Below, piece by piece: positions 25,299-34,183 of a stretch of 64,000 bases of DNA. Both the position numbers and the translations under genes were made by a program. The stretch lies in NCBI RefSeq assembly GCF_041929205.1, contig NZ_JBHFNT010000241.1. One strand, given 5' to 3'. Origin of the DNA: Floridanema evergladense. Lineage in GTDB: Bacteria; Cyanobacteriota; Cyanobacteriia; Cyanobacteriales; Aerosakkonemataceae. Position 1 is the first letter of the stretch; the number at the start of each line of letters is the position of its first letter. The notes beneath the pieces were generated by a model. That model was not told the DNA's origin, did not search any database, and worked only from the letters and a program-made list of their open reading frames with translations.

Positions 25299-26153
25299 TT
25301 ATTCAAAAACTACGGTTCTATTGCCGTAAACTAATACGCGATTTTGTAGATGAGCGCGAACTGCTCTGGCTAAAACTGTTCTTTCTAAATCTTTACCTTT
25401 GCGAATTAAATCATTAACATTATCTCGGTGACTAACTTTTACTACATCTTGTTCAATAATCGGCCCTGCATCCAAATCTGCGGTGACATAGTGACCAGTA
25501 GCACCAATAATTTTTACGCCTCTTTCGTAAGCTTGATGATATGGATTTGCGCCGACAAATGCAGGTAAAAATGAGTGGTGAATGTTAATAATTTTGGGAA
25601 ATTTACTAATAAAATCTTGGCTGACAATTTGCATATATTTGGCTAGTACTACTAAATCTATTTGATATTTTTGCAATAATTCTAGTTGTTTTGCTTCTTG
25701 CTCTATTTTGTTATCTTTATTAATGGGAATATGATGATAATCAATACCAAATTGAGCGGCTATTTCCTGTAAATCTGGGTGATTACTAATAATTAAAGGA
25801 ATTTCGGCGGTAAATTCTTTGGCTTTATGTCGCCAAATTAAGTCATATAAACAATGGTCTTGCCGACTTACCCAAATGGCTATTCTGGGAACTGTGTCGG
25901 AGAAATGTAATTGCCAGTTAGATTGTAGGGGAGCGGCGATCGCATTAAAAGCTGCTCCAATTATTTCCCTTGGTAAATTGAATCCTTCTAATTGCCATTC
26001 AATTCTTGTTAAAAATAGTCCTGCTGCAAAATCTGTATGCTGATCGGCATGAATAATATTACCACCATTGGAATAGATAAAGTTAGCAAATTTAGCTACC
26101 AATCCCTTTCGATCGGGACAAGAAATCAGCAAGGTTGCAGTTGGGCTATTCAT
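25299..26153 (-). CDS. purU: Formyltetrahydrofolate deformylase
   Basis: A 284-residue enzyme that hydrolyses 10-formyltetrahydrofolate to formate and tetrahydrofolate, balancing one-carbon units. Residues 5-80 are an ACT domain (LLISCPDRKGLVAKFANFIY). The catalytic formyltransferase-fold domain shows NIHHSFLPAFVGANPYHQA and ATGHYVTADLDAGPIIEQD. The catalytic Asn/His/Asp set is present. It appears monocistronic. Confidence 0.96.
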   Translation of the reverse strand: MNSPTATLLISCPDRKGLVAKFANFIYSNGGNIIHADQHTDFAAGLFLTRIEWQLEGFNLPREIIGAAFNAIAAPLQSNWQLHFSDTVPRIAIWVSRQDHCLYDLIWRHKAKEFTAEIPLIISNHPDLQEIAAQFGIDYHHIPINKDNKIEQEAKQLELLQKYQIDLVVLAKYMQIVSQDFISKFPKIINIHHSFLPAFVGANPYHQAYERGVKIIGATGHYVTADLDAGPIIEQDVVKVSHRDNVNDLIRKGKDLERTVLARAVRAHLQNRVLVYGNRTVVFE

Positions 26154-26238
26154 AAGCTATTTAACAATAAAAAATCAGAATCATTACTTCAAAATATACA
26201 ACTCAAATTATCACTAGGGAGGATTTTTTAGCTTATTA

Positions 26239-26955
26239 TCAGGATCGGGGATTTTTATCTTTATCATCAAAATCCCAATCTTCATCATCAAAACCCCAAT
26301 CTTCATCAGCATCATTATTTTGTTGATTAGATGGGGAAGATTTAGGGGTATTATCCTCTTCTTTCTCTGTATCTATAGGGCGATAAGGCGGAGTAATTAC
26401 CCGATATTCTGCATCATAAACTGATTCGGTTCTGCCGACTGCGGAATCACTAGGATTTTTGTAGCCATAAGAATAAACTGAACCGGAACGATAACTGGTG
26501 GTTGGTTCTTGTTTGGCTTCATAATTACGATCGCTCACATCATCAGAAACCCCAGAATCTTCCTCATCCTCTTCTTCCCACTCTTCATTATTGCGATCGC
26601 TTGCCGAAGCGTCAGCGGTACTTGCAGAACTGCTACTCGCCGCTGAATAAGAATAACTTTGATACGTAGAAGTAGATTCTCGACTTTGCCCTTGATAAGT
26701 CCGTTTTTCTGCCTCTAACTGGCGAATTCGAGACAATAAATTCGCATTTCCCCAGTAATTAATAATTTGTAACAACCAAGCCACAATCAAAGCTGTCAGT
26801 ACCCCAGCTACAACCGCTGCTAATATCCAAAATCCCAAGGGTAACGCCTGAGTTTTTATCCCCAAAAACACCAGCCTCAGAGATACAGAATTTTGCAGGG
26901 CAAATACTGTCAATCCTCCGAGAGCCATTAGTAGTAATACGATGCGAACAGCCAT
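26239..26955 (-). CDS. LapA-domain (DUF1049) membrane protein with acidic tail
   Basis: A 238-residue protein. Residues 1-70 hold two membrane helices of the LapA/DUF1049 type (VRIVLLLMALGGLTVFALQN with LRLVFLG, then LGFWILAAVVAGVLTALIV). A coiled-coil stretch (LLSRIRQLEAEKRTYQ) follows. The last 150 residues are disordered, Ser/Tyr-rich and then strongly acidic (EEWEEEDEEDSG; DEDWGFDDEDWDFDD). Function in cyanobacteria is unknown. The tail is probably cytoplasmic. Confidence 0.82.
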   Translation of the reverse strand: MAVRIVLLLMALGGLTVFALQNSVSLRLVFLGIKTQALPLGFWILAAVVAGVLTALIVAWLLQIINYWGNANLLSRIRQLEAEKRTYQGQSRESTSTYQSYSYSAASSSSASTADASASDRNNEEWEEEDEEDSGVSDDVSDRNYEAKQEPTTSYRSGSVYSYGYKNPSDSAVGRTESVYDAEYRVITPPYRPIDTEKEEDNTPKSSPSNQQNNDADEDWGFDDEDWDFDDKDKNPRS

Positions 26956-26985
26956 GTTTTAAGTTTTAAGTTTTAAGTTTTGAGT
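26956..26985. repeat. Heptamer tandem repeat (AAGTTTT)n
   Basis: Three to four copies of AAGTTTT/GAGTTTT fill the gap between the LapA-like gene and ubiX. Confidence 0.75.
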
Positions 26986-26997
26986 TAAAGTTTTTCC

Positions 26998-27621
26998 TTA
27001 CTCCCCTGCTCCCCTGCTCCCCTGCCAGCGCTCCAAAGGAACACAATCGATATCTAATTGATCCAAGGCACGGGCTACTACAAAATCTACCAAATCTTCA
27101 ATAGTTTGGGGATTGTGATACCAAGCGGGAATAGCGGGAACTATTCTGGCTCCTGCTTCCGCTAGACTGGTTAAGTTCCGCAGGTGAATTAAGCTAAAAG
27201 GAGTTTCGCGGGGCACTAATACCAGTTTACGACCTTCTTTAAGTTGGACATCTGCGGCTCGTTCCAAAAGGTCGGAACTTAAACCTGCTGCTAACTTTGC
27301 TACTGTACTCATGCTACAGGGGATGACGATCATTCCCTGAGTGCGGTAAGAACCGCTGGCAATATTTGCGCCGACATCGCTCCAAGGATGACAGCGTAAT
27401 TTTCCTGAAGTTAATACTCCGGCTTGTTCGCGCCAAAATTGTTCTTGCTGTGTTGGTTCGCCGGGGAGTCGGATGTTTTGTTCAGCTTGCCAAACCATGT
27501 AGGTAGATTTAGAGGCTACTAGTTCGATCGCATAATCAGCTTCTAGCAAAAATTTTATAGCCCGAACTGCATAAATTAAGCCTGATGCTCCAGTAATTCC
27601 CAAAATTAAAGGTTTAGTCAT
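26998..27621 (-). CDS. ubiX: Flavin prenyltransferase UbiX
   Basis: A 207-residue enzyme that makes prenylated FMN, the cofactor of UbiD-type decarboxylases (here presumably for plastoquinone or other quinone-type synthesis). Signatures are LGITGASGLIYAVR at the N-terminus, the Ser/Thr-rich IPCSMSTVAKLAAG, and LVPRETPFSLIHLRN. The C-terminal residues QGSRGAGE are encoded by a CTCCCCTG tandem repeat (27001-27025), so the repeat has supplied the end of the protein. The rnr gene lies upstream on the same strand. Confidence 0.94.
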   Translation of the reverse strand: MTKPLILGITGASGLIYAVRAIKFLLEADYAIELVASKSTYMVWQAEQNIRLPGEPTQQEQFWREQAGVLTSGKLRCHPWSDVGANIASGSYRTQGMIVIPCSMSTVAKLAAGLSSDLLERAADVQLKEGRKLVLVPRETPFSLIHLRNLTSLAEAGARIVPAIPAWYHNPQTIEDLVDFVVARALDQLDIDCVPLERWQGSRGAGE

Positions 27622-27691
27622 TTGTTATTAGTCATTAGTAATTATTTATTAATAGCTTGGTTACTCAACCAATGACAAATGACCTGTAAAG

Positions 27692-30034
27692 TTACTCATC
27701 ATCAAAATTGGGAAATGGATAATCATCTCGGTCATCATCATCAAAAGCAGTATCACTACCAACAGTTACTAAATCTATTTGTTGACGGTAATAGTCTACA
27801 CTTTTTACTTGCACTTCTACGCGATCGCCTAACCGATATTGCTTGCGATTTTTGCGTCCCACTAATGCTTCTTGACGAGAGCGGTACTCATACCAATCAT
27901 CTTTTAATGATGATACATGAACCAAACCTTCTGGATAAAAAGGTGGGCCATTAGCCACTGATACTTCCATTTCTACAAAGAAGCCGTAAGATTGAACGCC
28001 TGTAATTACACCTTGAAAAATTTCTCCAGTGCGTTCTTTCATCAGTTCAGCTTTTTTCAAACCAGCTAAATCTGTTTCGGCTTCTTGTACTTCTTTTTCT
28101 CGTTCGTTCAATGGCACAATTAATGATGCCAATTGCTCTTCTAATTCTTCTTGGACATTGGGTGGTAAAACGTTCCAATTAACTTGTCCGTGACAAGAAC
28201 TATGATGCAAATCTACCTTTTCTTTAACGCGAGTACTTCTGCGATCGCGTCCTTCATCAAATACTAACATCAGTATTCTTTGCACCACTAAATCTGCATA
28301 ACGTCTAGCAGGAGAAACAAAATGAGTATAGCCACCAGACAAAGCCAAACTAAAATGAGAGCTAGAATTAGTGCTGTAAACAGATGGTCTTAAAGTTGAT
28401 TGCAACAAAGAATTTAAAACCTTTTCTACCTTGGATTGCGAAAAATCCTCAATGTATTTTTGGAAATCAAAAGGTGTGACAACTTCTTCATTTTCTAGTT
28501 GCAAATCTATTTCCAAATTACTTGCCAATTTATGCAATTCAACAGCATCATCCGGGTCAGGTGCTGGTTGTACTCGGTAGAGACTTGGCACACCCAAAGC
28601 GACTAAATGACTCCCCACCATTTGGTTAACTAAAATCATAAATTCTCTAACCATTGACTGCGCCGGATGATTTGGCAGAGCGATCGCAGCTTCAGCTATT
28701 CCTTCATCATTAAATTGGCTACCTTCATAAGGCAAATTTAATTCAAAACTACCCCTTTCCAGCCGTTTTTCTTTAATGCTTTGACTCAAAACAAATAGTT
28801 GATCGAGAGTAGCAAAAACTGGAGACAATTCCTCTAGATCGCTTTGCTGTAAATCTAAATCTGTGTGATGGCGTAAGAGAATATCCTGTGCTTGAGATTG
28901 CGTTAATTGAAAGTCCACTTGAATTACAGATTTTTGAATCTCAAATTCCACCACTTCGCCATCACTAGATAAAGAAAGTAACACCGAAATAGCTAAATGA
29001 TCTTGTCCGGGTAATAGGGAACAATGAGCCAGCAAAGGTTCAGGCAACATTGGCAATACTGTATCACCTAAATGTGTCGATCTGCCACGTCTTTTTGTTT
29101 CTCGATCGAGGGGAGAATCAACTGGTACATAATTAGCAATATCGACAATGTGAATCCCCACTCTCCATAAATCACCTTCAATTTTCTCCAAGGTAAAAGC
29201 TTGTTCTACCAGTAAAGTTTTCTCGTCAATATAACCGCCAGCTGTCGGAGCTACGATTAAAGTAATTAAATGACGTAAATCAAGACGACTCTTTAATATT
29301 GTTTTGCTAAATTTGCTGGAATATTTTTCCAGTGAGGCGAGTACGGTTGCGGAAAATTTTCGGGGGAGGTCATGTTTGCAGCATACAATATCAATATCAG
29401 CAGCTGCTTCAGCATCGCTACCCAGGACTTGAGCAACTCTACCAGTGGGAGGATTAGAGGCTAAAGGATAGCGAACAATTTCTGCGTGTACTAGATGATC
29501 GATCGCTGCACTTAAATCATCGCCATTGGCGACTAAATCTAGTTCAAACAATAAGCGATCGTCTAAAGGAACAGCTTTGTAAATTACTTTTCCTGTATGA
29601 TCCATGCTTTGTTTTATCCTAGCTAAAACACTAGGATTAGCACGTTCTAAAATTAGTTTGACTTCCCCTTCAGGACTGCGCCTGCGGTTGCCTTCCTTAG
29701 TAATTTTTACCAAAACGCGATCGCCATTCCAAGCCGTACTCAAATGACTTTCCCGCACGTAAATATCAGCTGCACCTTCGACGTTTTGAATGGCGAAGCA
29801 AAAACCTTTGCTAGAACAGCGGAGTTTTGCTTCCACTACTCCCGGTTCAAAAATCCGTCGATACTTGCCTCGTTCTTTGACTAAAACGCCAACTTTTTCC
29901 AAGGCATCCAAGACAATTTGTAGTTTCCGTAAACTAGGCTCATCAGTACAACCCAGTTTTTTCTCCAACACTTTGGCAGCTACCAATTTTTCATCGGGAA
30001 AATTAGAAAGTAATGAAGCGATTGAAAATTCCAT
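27692..30034 (-). CDS. rnr: Ribonuclease R / RNase II family exoribonuclease
   Basis: A 780-residue 3'-5' exoribonuclease. It has an N-terminal helix-turn-helix-like region, OB-fold cold-shock domains (about 60-220) and the RNB catalytic domain (about 245-600). The RNB domain holds the metal-binding Asp cluster near IHIVDIANYVPVDSPLDRE and the tail TSPARRYADL-like VSPARRYADLVVQR. An S1 RNA-binding domain (GVITGVQSYGFFVEM) and an acidic tail follow. It degrades structured RNA and takes part in RNA turnover. It is followed by ubiX 70 bp downstream. Confidence 0.94.
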   Translation of the reverse strand: MEFSIASLLSNFPDEKLVAAKVLEKKLGCTDEPSLRKLQIVLDALEKVGVLVKERGKYRRIFEPGVVEAKLRCSSKGFCFAIQNVEGAADIYVRESHLSTAWNGDRVLVKITKEGNRRRSPEGEVKLILERANPSVLARIKQSMDHTGKVIYKAVPLDDRLLFELDLVANGDDLSAAIDHLVHAEIVRYPLASNPPTGRVAQVLGSDAEAAADIDIVCCKHDLPRKFSATVLASLEKYSSKFSKTILKSRLDLRHLITLIVAPTAGGYIDEKTLLVEQAFTLEKIEGDLWRVGIHIVDIANYVPVDSPLDRETKRRGRSTHLGDTVLPMLPEPLLAHCSLLPGQDHLAISVLLSLSSDGEVVEFEIQKSVIQVDFQLTQSQAQDILLRHHTDLDLQQSDLEELSPVFATLDQLFVLSQSIKEKRLERGSFELNLPYEGSQFNDEGIAEAAIALPNHPAQSMVREFMILVNQMVGSHLVALGVPSLYRVQPAPDPDDAVELHKLASNLEIDLQLENEEVVTPFDFQKYIEDFSQSKVEKVLNSLLQSTLRPSVYSTNSSSHFSLALSGGYTHFVSPARRYADLVVQRILMLVFDEGRDRRSTRVKEKVDLHHSSCHGQVNWNVLPPNVQEELEEQLASLIVPLNEREKEVQEAETDLAGLKKAELMKERTGEIFQGVITGVQSYGFFVEMEVSVANGPPFYPEGLVHVSSLKDDWYEYRSRQEALVGRKNRKQYRLGDRVEVQVKSVDYYRQQIDLVTVGSDTAFDDDDRDDYPFPNFDDE

Positions 30035-30681
30035 GTAGCGACTAGTCCTTAGCGTCTCAAATTATTTGTGTTTTCATTTCGCTATCACTCCACGCTTAAT
30101 CAATTTTAGATTTTAGATTGCTGATTTTGAATGATTTATAATTGCTCAGTCAAATCGAAAATCAGATAATTTCTCAATCTAAAATTGTTAAACACTAAAC
30201 TCCAGCCCTACGAGAATTGCGCTAAACTTAGGCCATCTCCTTGCCAGAACAAAGGAAGGGTAGATGCAGAACATACTGACAGTGCGATGATGTCATTGTC
30301 ATGGGAATCAGAAAAGCTAGTTCCCAAATTTGACCCCAAGATGTTTTACTATATGTGATCTCACCAAGGGTATCGACTCTGTATGTTGTATCACGTTGCT
30401 GGTGCGCCCAATTTCCATGCTTTGAGCCGCTTTTCACGCTGTCACACGCGAGTTTTTTTAGGTGGTAAATCGCCCTTAGACTCAGTGCAGAGTCTTGAAG
30501 AAAGCTTCTAATAGGCGTTTGCGATTAGTAGCGTGTTAGCGGTAAAGCACGGTGGGTGCTTCAACAATTAAGCGTTGCGGTTTGATAGCGTGTGGATAAA
30601 CCATCCTTTCACTATTGTAGGTTTAGAGCGGTCGTGAAGAAAATAGCTATGCTTAATGTTTAAAGCAGGATATTAACAACT
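30035..30681. other. 647-bp intergenic region, nothing identified
   Basis: It separates the divergent genes rnr and the 280-residue protein at 30682. Codon-like structure is absent in all frames that I checked, apart from short chance frames. The part from about 30205 to 30600 is less AT-rich than the flanks (for example GCGTTTGCGATTAGTAGCG near 30513) and could carry a non-coding RNA, but I match it to no known RNA family. Confidence 0.4.
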
Positions 30682-31524
30682 ATGTTTGCACAATTTCGGG
30701 TTCGTTATCCCACAGGCAGTCTGATTTCAGAATTATTAACGATTTATAACGGCAAATTTGTCGTTCGCGCTTTAGTTCAAATTGATGGTGTTACCAAAGC
30801 AACCGGGATGGCAATTGCTGACACTATTGAATTAGCAGAAGACCAAGCTAGAATTAGGGCGCTGGAACTGATGGGAATTAATTTAGCATGGGGACATGAA
30901 GCAATCGATCGCTCAGTTTCTCCTGAATATTCCAAACCTGCGGTTTTTGGAGCCGAAAAACCAGAAACTCCTCATTTAGAACCAGCTATTCAAGAACCTA
31001 CTTGGTCGAATCACGCCAATTTAAACTCATCTTTCTCGGAAAGAAACACTTTTTCAACTGGTAAAGTAACGACTAGTTCGGCAAAATCTCATCTGGAAGT
31101 TACAGAGAATACAGAAGAAAATCCCAAATCTCCATTTACCGATCGACCAACAAATCGCTTTGTGGAAACACCCAAGCTAACGCCGATCAATTCTTTTGTC
31201 GATGAAAGTGAAACACCAGTTACCTTGAGTAACGTAACACCCATTAATTCCCGTCGTCACGAGCAGGAAATCGCGATCGCATCATCCTCAGAATTTACGC
31301 CGGAAATTGGCGATCGATCCGACAATATCGAAGATACTAGTCCCGATGATTTCTCTGATTTAATTGCGCGTACCAACGTGCAAATTAAACGCTTAGGTTG
31401 GACGAAAAAACAAGGAAGCGATCACCTGTTACGTACCTACGGCAAAAAAACTCGTAACGACCTCAAAAAAGAAGAGTTGGAAGACTTTCTAGAATACCTA
31501 GAAGCACAACCCAACCCCACTTAA
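30682..31524 (+). CDS. Conserved cyanobacterial protein, possible DNA-annealing or recombination factor
   Basis: A 280-residue protein. Residues 1-75 form a compact alpha/beta domain (LISELLTIYNGKFVVRALV, GMAIADTIELAEDQARIRAL, ending LMGINLAWG). The layout, strands and then an AE..AR.RAL helix, recalls Rad52-type annealing domains. Residues 80-220 are a polar disordered linker. Residues 230-275 (IKRLGWTKKQGSDHLLRTYG, KKTRNDLKKEELEDFLEYL) resemble the small helical tail found on several single-strand annealing and DNA-binding proteins. No enzyme motif is visible. The function is inferred weakly; a plain unknown is the safe label. No signal peptide. Confidence 0.7.
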   Translation: MFAQFRVRYPTGSLISELLTIYNGKFVVRALVQIDGVTKATGMAIADTIELAEDQARIRALELMGINLAWGHEAIDRSVSPEYSKPAVFGAEKPETPHLEPAIQEPTWSNHANLNSSFSERNTFSTGKVTTSSAKSHLEVTENTEENPKSPFTDRPTNRFVETPKLTPINSFVDESETPVTLSNVTPINSRRHEQEIAIASSSEFTPEIGDRSDNIEDTSPDDFSDLIARTNVQIKRLGWTKKQGSDHLLRTYGKKTRNDLKKEELEDFLEYLEAQPNPT

Positions 31525-31537
31525 TTTATGTAAGTAG

Positions 31538-31561
31538 TTGCGCTTTAGCGCTAAAGCGCAA
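31538..31561. repeat. Perfect 24-bp palindrome (TTGCGCTTTAGC / GCTAAAGCGCAA)
   Basis: A self-complementary 24-mer flanked by GTAGTTG and AAACGTACC. It lies between the convergent genes at 30682 and clpP and may end both transcripts. A longer relative with a spacer occurs at 62131-62182. Confidence 0.85.
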
Positions 31562-31577
31562 AAACGTACCTCTTTAA

Positions 31578-32180
31578 TTAGACAGCTACAGGTTTGCTAC
31601 CAGCAGCAGTGCGATCGATTACTTGGTCAATCAAACCGTAGTCTTGAGCTTCATGCGCTGACATAAAGAAGTCTCTTTCTGTGTCGATCTCAATACGCTC
31701 TAAAGGCTGACCTGTGTGTTCTGCTAACATCTCATTCAAGCGACGTTTGTGGTATAAAATTTCCTTCGCCTGAATTTCAATATCAGTAGCTTGACCTTGC
31801 GCCCCCCCCAAAGGTTGGTGAATCATAATCCGAGAATGAGGTAAACTCATCCGCTTTCCTTTAGTCCCAGCACTCAGTAAAAATGCGCCCATACTGGCAG
31901 CCAATCCAGTACAAATAGTGTAGACTTCTGGACGGATTTGCTTCATGGTATCGTAAATACCCATACCTGCCGTTACCGAACCACCCGGAGAATTTATATA
32001 GATGTAGACAGGTTTTTCCGGGTCGTCGGAGTCTAAATAAAGCAACTGAGCAACAATTAGGTTAGCCAAGTCTGAGTCAATTTGTTTCCCTAAGAAGATG
32101 ATTCTCTCCCGCAAGAGTCGGGAGTAAATATCAAAGGCGCGTTCACCGCGACCAGACTGTTCAATAACGGTGGGAATCAT
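31578..32180 (-). CDS. clpP: ATP-dependent Clp protease proteolytic subunit
   Basis: A 200-residue serine protease subunit. The catalytic triad is Ser96 in GLAASMGAFL, His121 in RIMIHQPLGG and Asp170 in IDTERDFFMSA. The oxyanion loop INSPGGSVTAG is present. It forms the 14-mer chamber that works with ClpC or ClpX. It is one of several ClpP paralogues expected in a cyanobacterium. The gene stands alone. Confidence 0.97.
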   Translation of the reverse strand: MIPTVIEQSGRGERAFDIYSRLLRERIIFLGKQIDSDLANLIVAQLLYLDSDDPEKPVYIYINSPGGSVTAGMGIYDTMKQIRPEVYTICTGLAASMGAFLLSAGTKGKRMSLPHSRIMIHQPLGGAQGQATDIEIQAKEILYHKRRLNEMLAEHTGQPLERIEIDTERDFFMSAHEAQDYGLIDQVIDRTAAGSKPVAV

Positions 32181-32274
32181 CTGAGCCTGCTTTTTTTGTT
32201 AATTTTCTTAATATGATTTTATCGGTTTGTCGGGTAACGCGCTTTGTGTGGATAACCGAAAGGGGGACTGGGGA

Positions 32275-33181
32275 CTAGGGATTGGGGATTGGGGACTGGG
32301 GAATCATTGACACTCTCCCGGTACAGCGTAGCTTACCGGGAGATTCTTGTTTCTTGGAACAACGCTTTTTAGCAGAATTGCTAACGAGTCTTACTTGCTC
32401 TCCACAAGCTTGAAATTCCGTTTGCCCAACGGTATTTGTTGACAGGATATTAATGCCTTCTTCCCTAATATTCTTGGCGGCATTCTCATCGCGATCGTGG
32501 TAAGTTTTGCATACTGGACAAGTCCATTCTCTATCTTTTAGAGTGAGAGAATCATTCTTGTATTTGCAGCAACTACAAAGCTTGGTACTGGGGAAGAATC
32601 TGTCAACTTCTACGAGAATTCCGCCAACTCTTTTCAGTTTGTAGCCTAAGAAATTAACCAACATACCAAATCCAGCATCCAATACAGATTTAGCTAATTT
32701 GGTTCGTGCTAGTCCCTTTACACTCATGTTTTCTACTACAACAGCTTGGTTATCACCCACTAACTGATGAGAGAGTTTATGGAGGAAATCTTGTCTAGTA
32801 AGGGAGTTGAATGCCATTGCCTTTTACTGAGCAACCTGCTGGGTATCTCAGAGATTGCTTTTTGTGCTTACTTTTGAACTTCGGAAACTTAGCTCGCTGT
32901 TCAAAGAAGTTTTTAAATGCTGCTTCTAGGTTTTTCAGCGATTGTTGCAATGCCGAAGATGACGCATCTTTTAACCACAAGAATTCTTCTTGCTTCTTTA
33001 GCTGCGTCAAATCTTTCGCCATGTCACAATAGCTTAATCCTTTCCCGGTTTCTTGGTATTGAGTGTTGCTTTTATTTAGGTAATGGTTCCAAACAAAGCG
33101 GCAGTAGCCGAAGTTTTGAGCTAGGGCTATTTGCTGTTCTTTATTTGGATACAATCTTGCCTTTAAAGCTGTTAACATCAC
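32275..33181 (-). pseudogene. tnpB: TnpB with internal frameshifting deletion
   Basis: Two overlapping frames encode the two ends of one TnpB. Residues 1-128 (32795-33181) begin MMLTALKARLYPNKEQQIAL with the family N-terminal helix-turn-helix. The second frame (32275-32817) starts near TRQDFLHKLSHQLVGDN and holds the RuvC-II Glu (VVVENMSVKGL), the zinc ribbon (LCSCCKY ... CPVCKTYHDRDENAA) and the RuvC-III Asp. The middle, roughly 100-130 residues with the RuvC-I Asp (the GIDxG motif), is missing and the frames differ at the junction near 32800-32815. Nuclease activity is therefore not expected. The second frame runs out of the element into tandem repeat DNA. Confidence 0.85.
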
Positions 33182-33301
33182 TTGATGAATCCGGGAATAC
33201 CTAACAGTATATCACTAATTATATCGATTCGCTACGCTCAATTTGAGTTGTTGGTCACAATTCATCTCCCGTTAAACTTCGTTGTAACGGGAGATGAATT
33301 G
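32305..33301 (-). mobile_element. IS200/IS605-type (IS1341-like) element remnant, tnpB only
   Basis: The left end on the tnpB strand is a 16-bp perfect hairpin (33258-33273 with 33286-33301; arm CAATTCATCTCCCGTT). The other end has a 9-bp hairpin (32315-32323 with 32334-32342; CTCCCGGTA), overlapping the end of the tnpB reading frame where the guide RNA of TnpB systems normally lies. No tnpA is present, so it could only have moved with help from elsewhere. Exact boundaries are uncertain. It sits between clpP and panB. Confidence 0.7.
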
Positions 33302-33399
33302 CGACATTAAGATAAAAGGACAATTCTATCTAAGCTATAAACTCTCTCTTTTCTGGAGCGTTCTCTGTGTCTCTGTGGTTCAAAAAAAGTGGTGGTTAT

Positions 33400-34173
33400 T
33401 CAAGGAAATTTTCGCTCTTTGACTTCATTGCTATAATTTTGCACGGCTTGAGTAATTATTTCTTGTAAATTGATATAAGCTTTGGCAAAAGGTGGTTGTT
33501 TGAGAGTCATTCCTAACATATCCGCAGTGACTAAAACTTGTCCGTCACAATGAATACCTGCACCAATTCCAATGGTAGGAATTGAAAGTTTTTCGGTGAT
33601 TCTTAATGCTAATTCGCTAGGAATATGTTCTAATACTATAGCAAAAGCTCCGGCTGCTTCTAAGGCGATCGCTTCTTGAAAAATTCGCTCTCCTTCCTCA
33701 GCACTTTTCCCCTGTTTTCGATATCCTAATTTATGTACCGATTGCGGTGTTAAACCAACATGACCTAAGACAGGAATTCCCGCTTGAACTAAGAAGGAAA
33801 CTGTTTGCGCGATCGCTGGATATCCCCCTTCTAATTTTACTGCTTGCACTCCCGTTTCTTTCAGAATTCTTCCTGCCGATCGCATCGCTTGTTGCGGACT
33901 TTCTTGATAACTTAAAAACGGCAAATCGCAAACTACTAAAGCTTGTTTTACACCCCGACGAACAGCTTTAGCATGATGAATCATTTCCTCAAGCGTAATT
34001 GGCAATGTAGTTTCATAACCCAAAGCTACCATCGCCAAAGAATCACCCACTAAAATCACATCTACCCCAGCTAAATCCAACAATTGAGCAATAGCATAAT
34101 CCCAAGCTGTGAGCGTTACAATTGAACGCCCTTGCTGTTTATATTGAATTAGTTGCTGAGTCGTGACTGCCAT
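33400..34173 (-). CDS. panB: 3-methyl-2-oxobutanoate hydroxymethyltransferase
   Basis: A 257-residue enzyme of pantothenate (coenzyme A) synthesis. It transfers a hydroxymethyl group from methylene-tetrahydrofolate to 2-oxoisovalerate. Signatures are TAWDYAIAQLLDLAGVDVIL, VGDSLAMVALGYETTLP, VKLEGG, GHVGLTPQSVHKLG and IGIGAGIHCDGQVLV. The frame is open for 51 further codons upstream through tandem repeat DNA, but the family start is ATG 34173 (MAVTTQQLIQYKQQG). Confidence 0.96.
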   Translation of the reverse strand: MAVTTQQLIQYKQQGRSIVTLTAWDYAIAQLLDLAGVDVILVGDSLAMVALGYETTLPITLEEMIHHAKAVRRGVKQALVVCDLPFLSYQESPQQAMRSAGRILKETGVQAVKLEGGYPAIAQTVSFLVQAGIPVLGHVGLTPQSVHKLGYRKQGKSAEEGERIFQEAIALEAAGAFAIVLEHIPSELALRITEKLSIPTIGIGAGIHCDGQVLVTADMLGMTLKQPPFAKAYINLQEIITQAVQNYSNEVKERKFP

Positions 34174-34183
34174 TAGAAATAAA

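Noticed and set aside
30228..30437. A 69-codon leftward frame in the rnr spacer
   Set aside because: Residue pattern is not protein-like and no start signal is visible.
30205..30600. 6S RNA or RNase P RNA in the gap upstream of the 280-residue protein
   Set aside because: No conserved core of either RNA could be recognised, so I leave the region unassigned.
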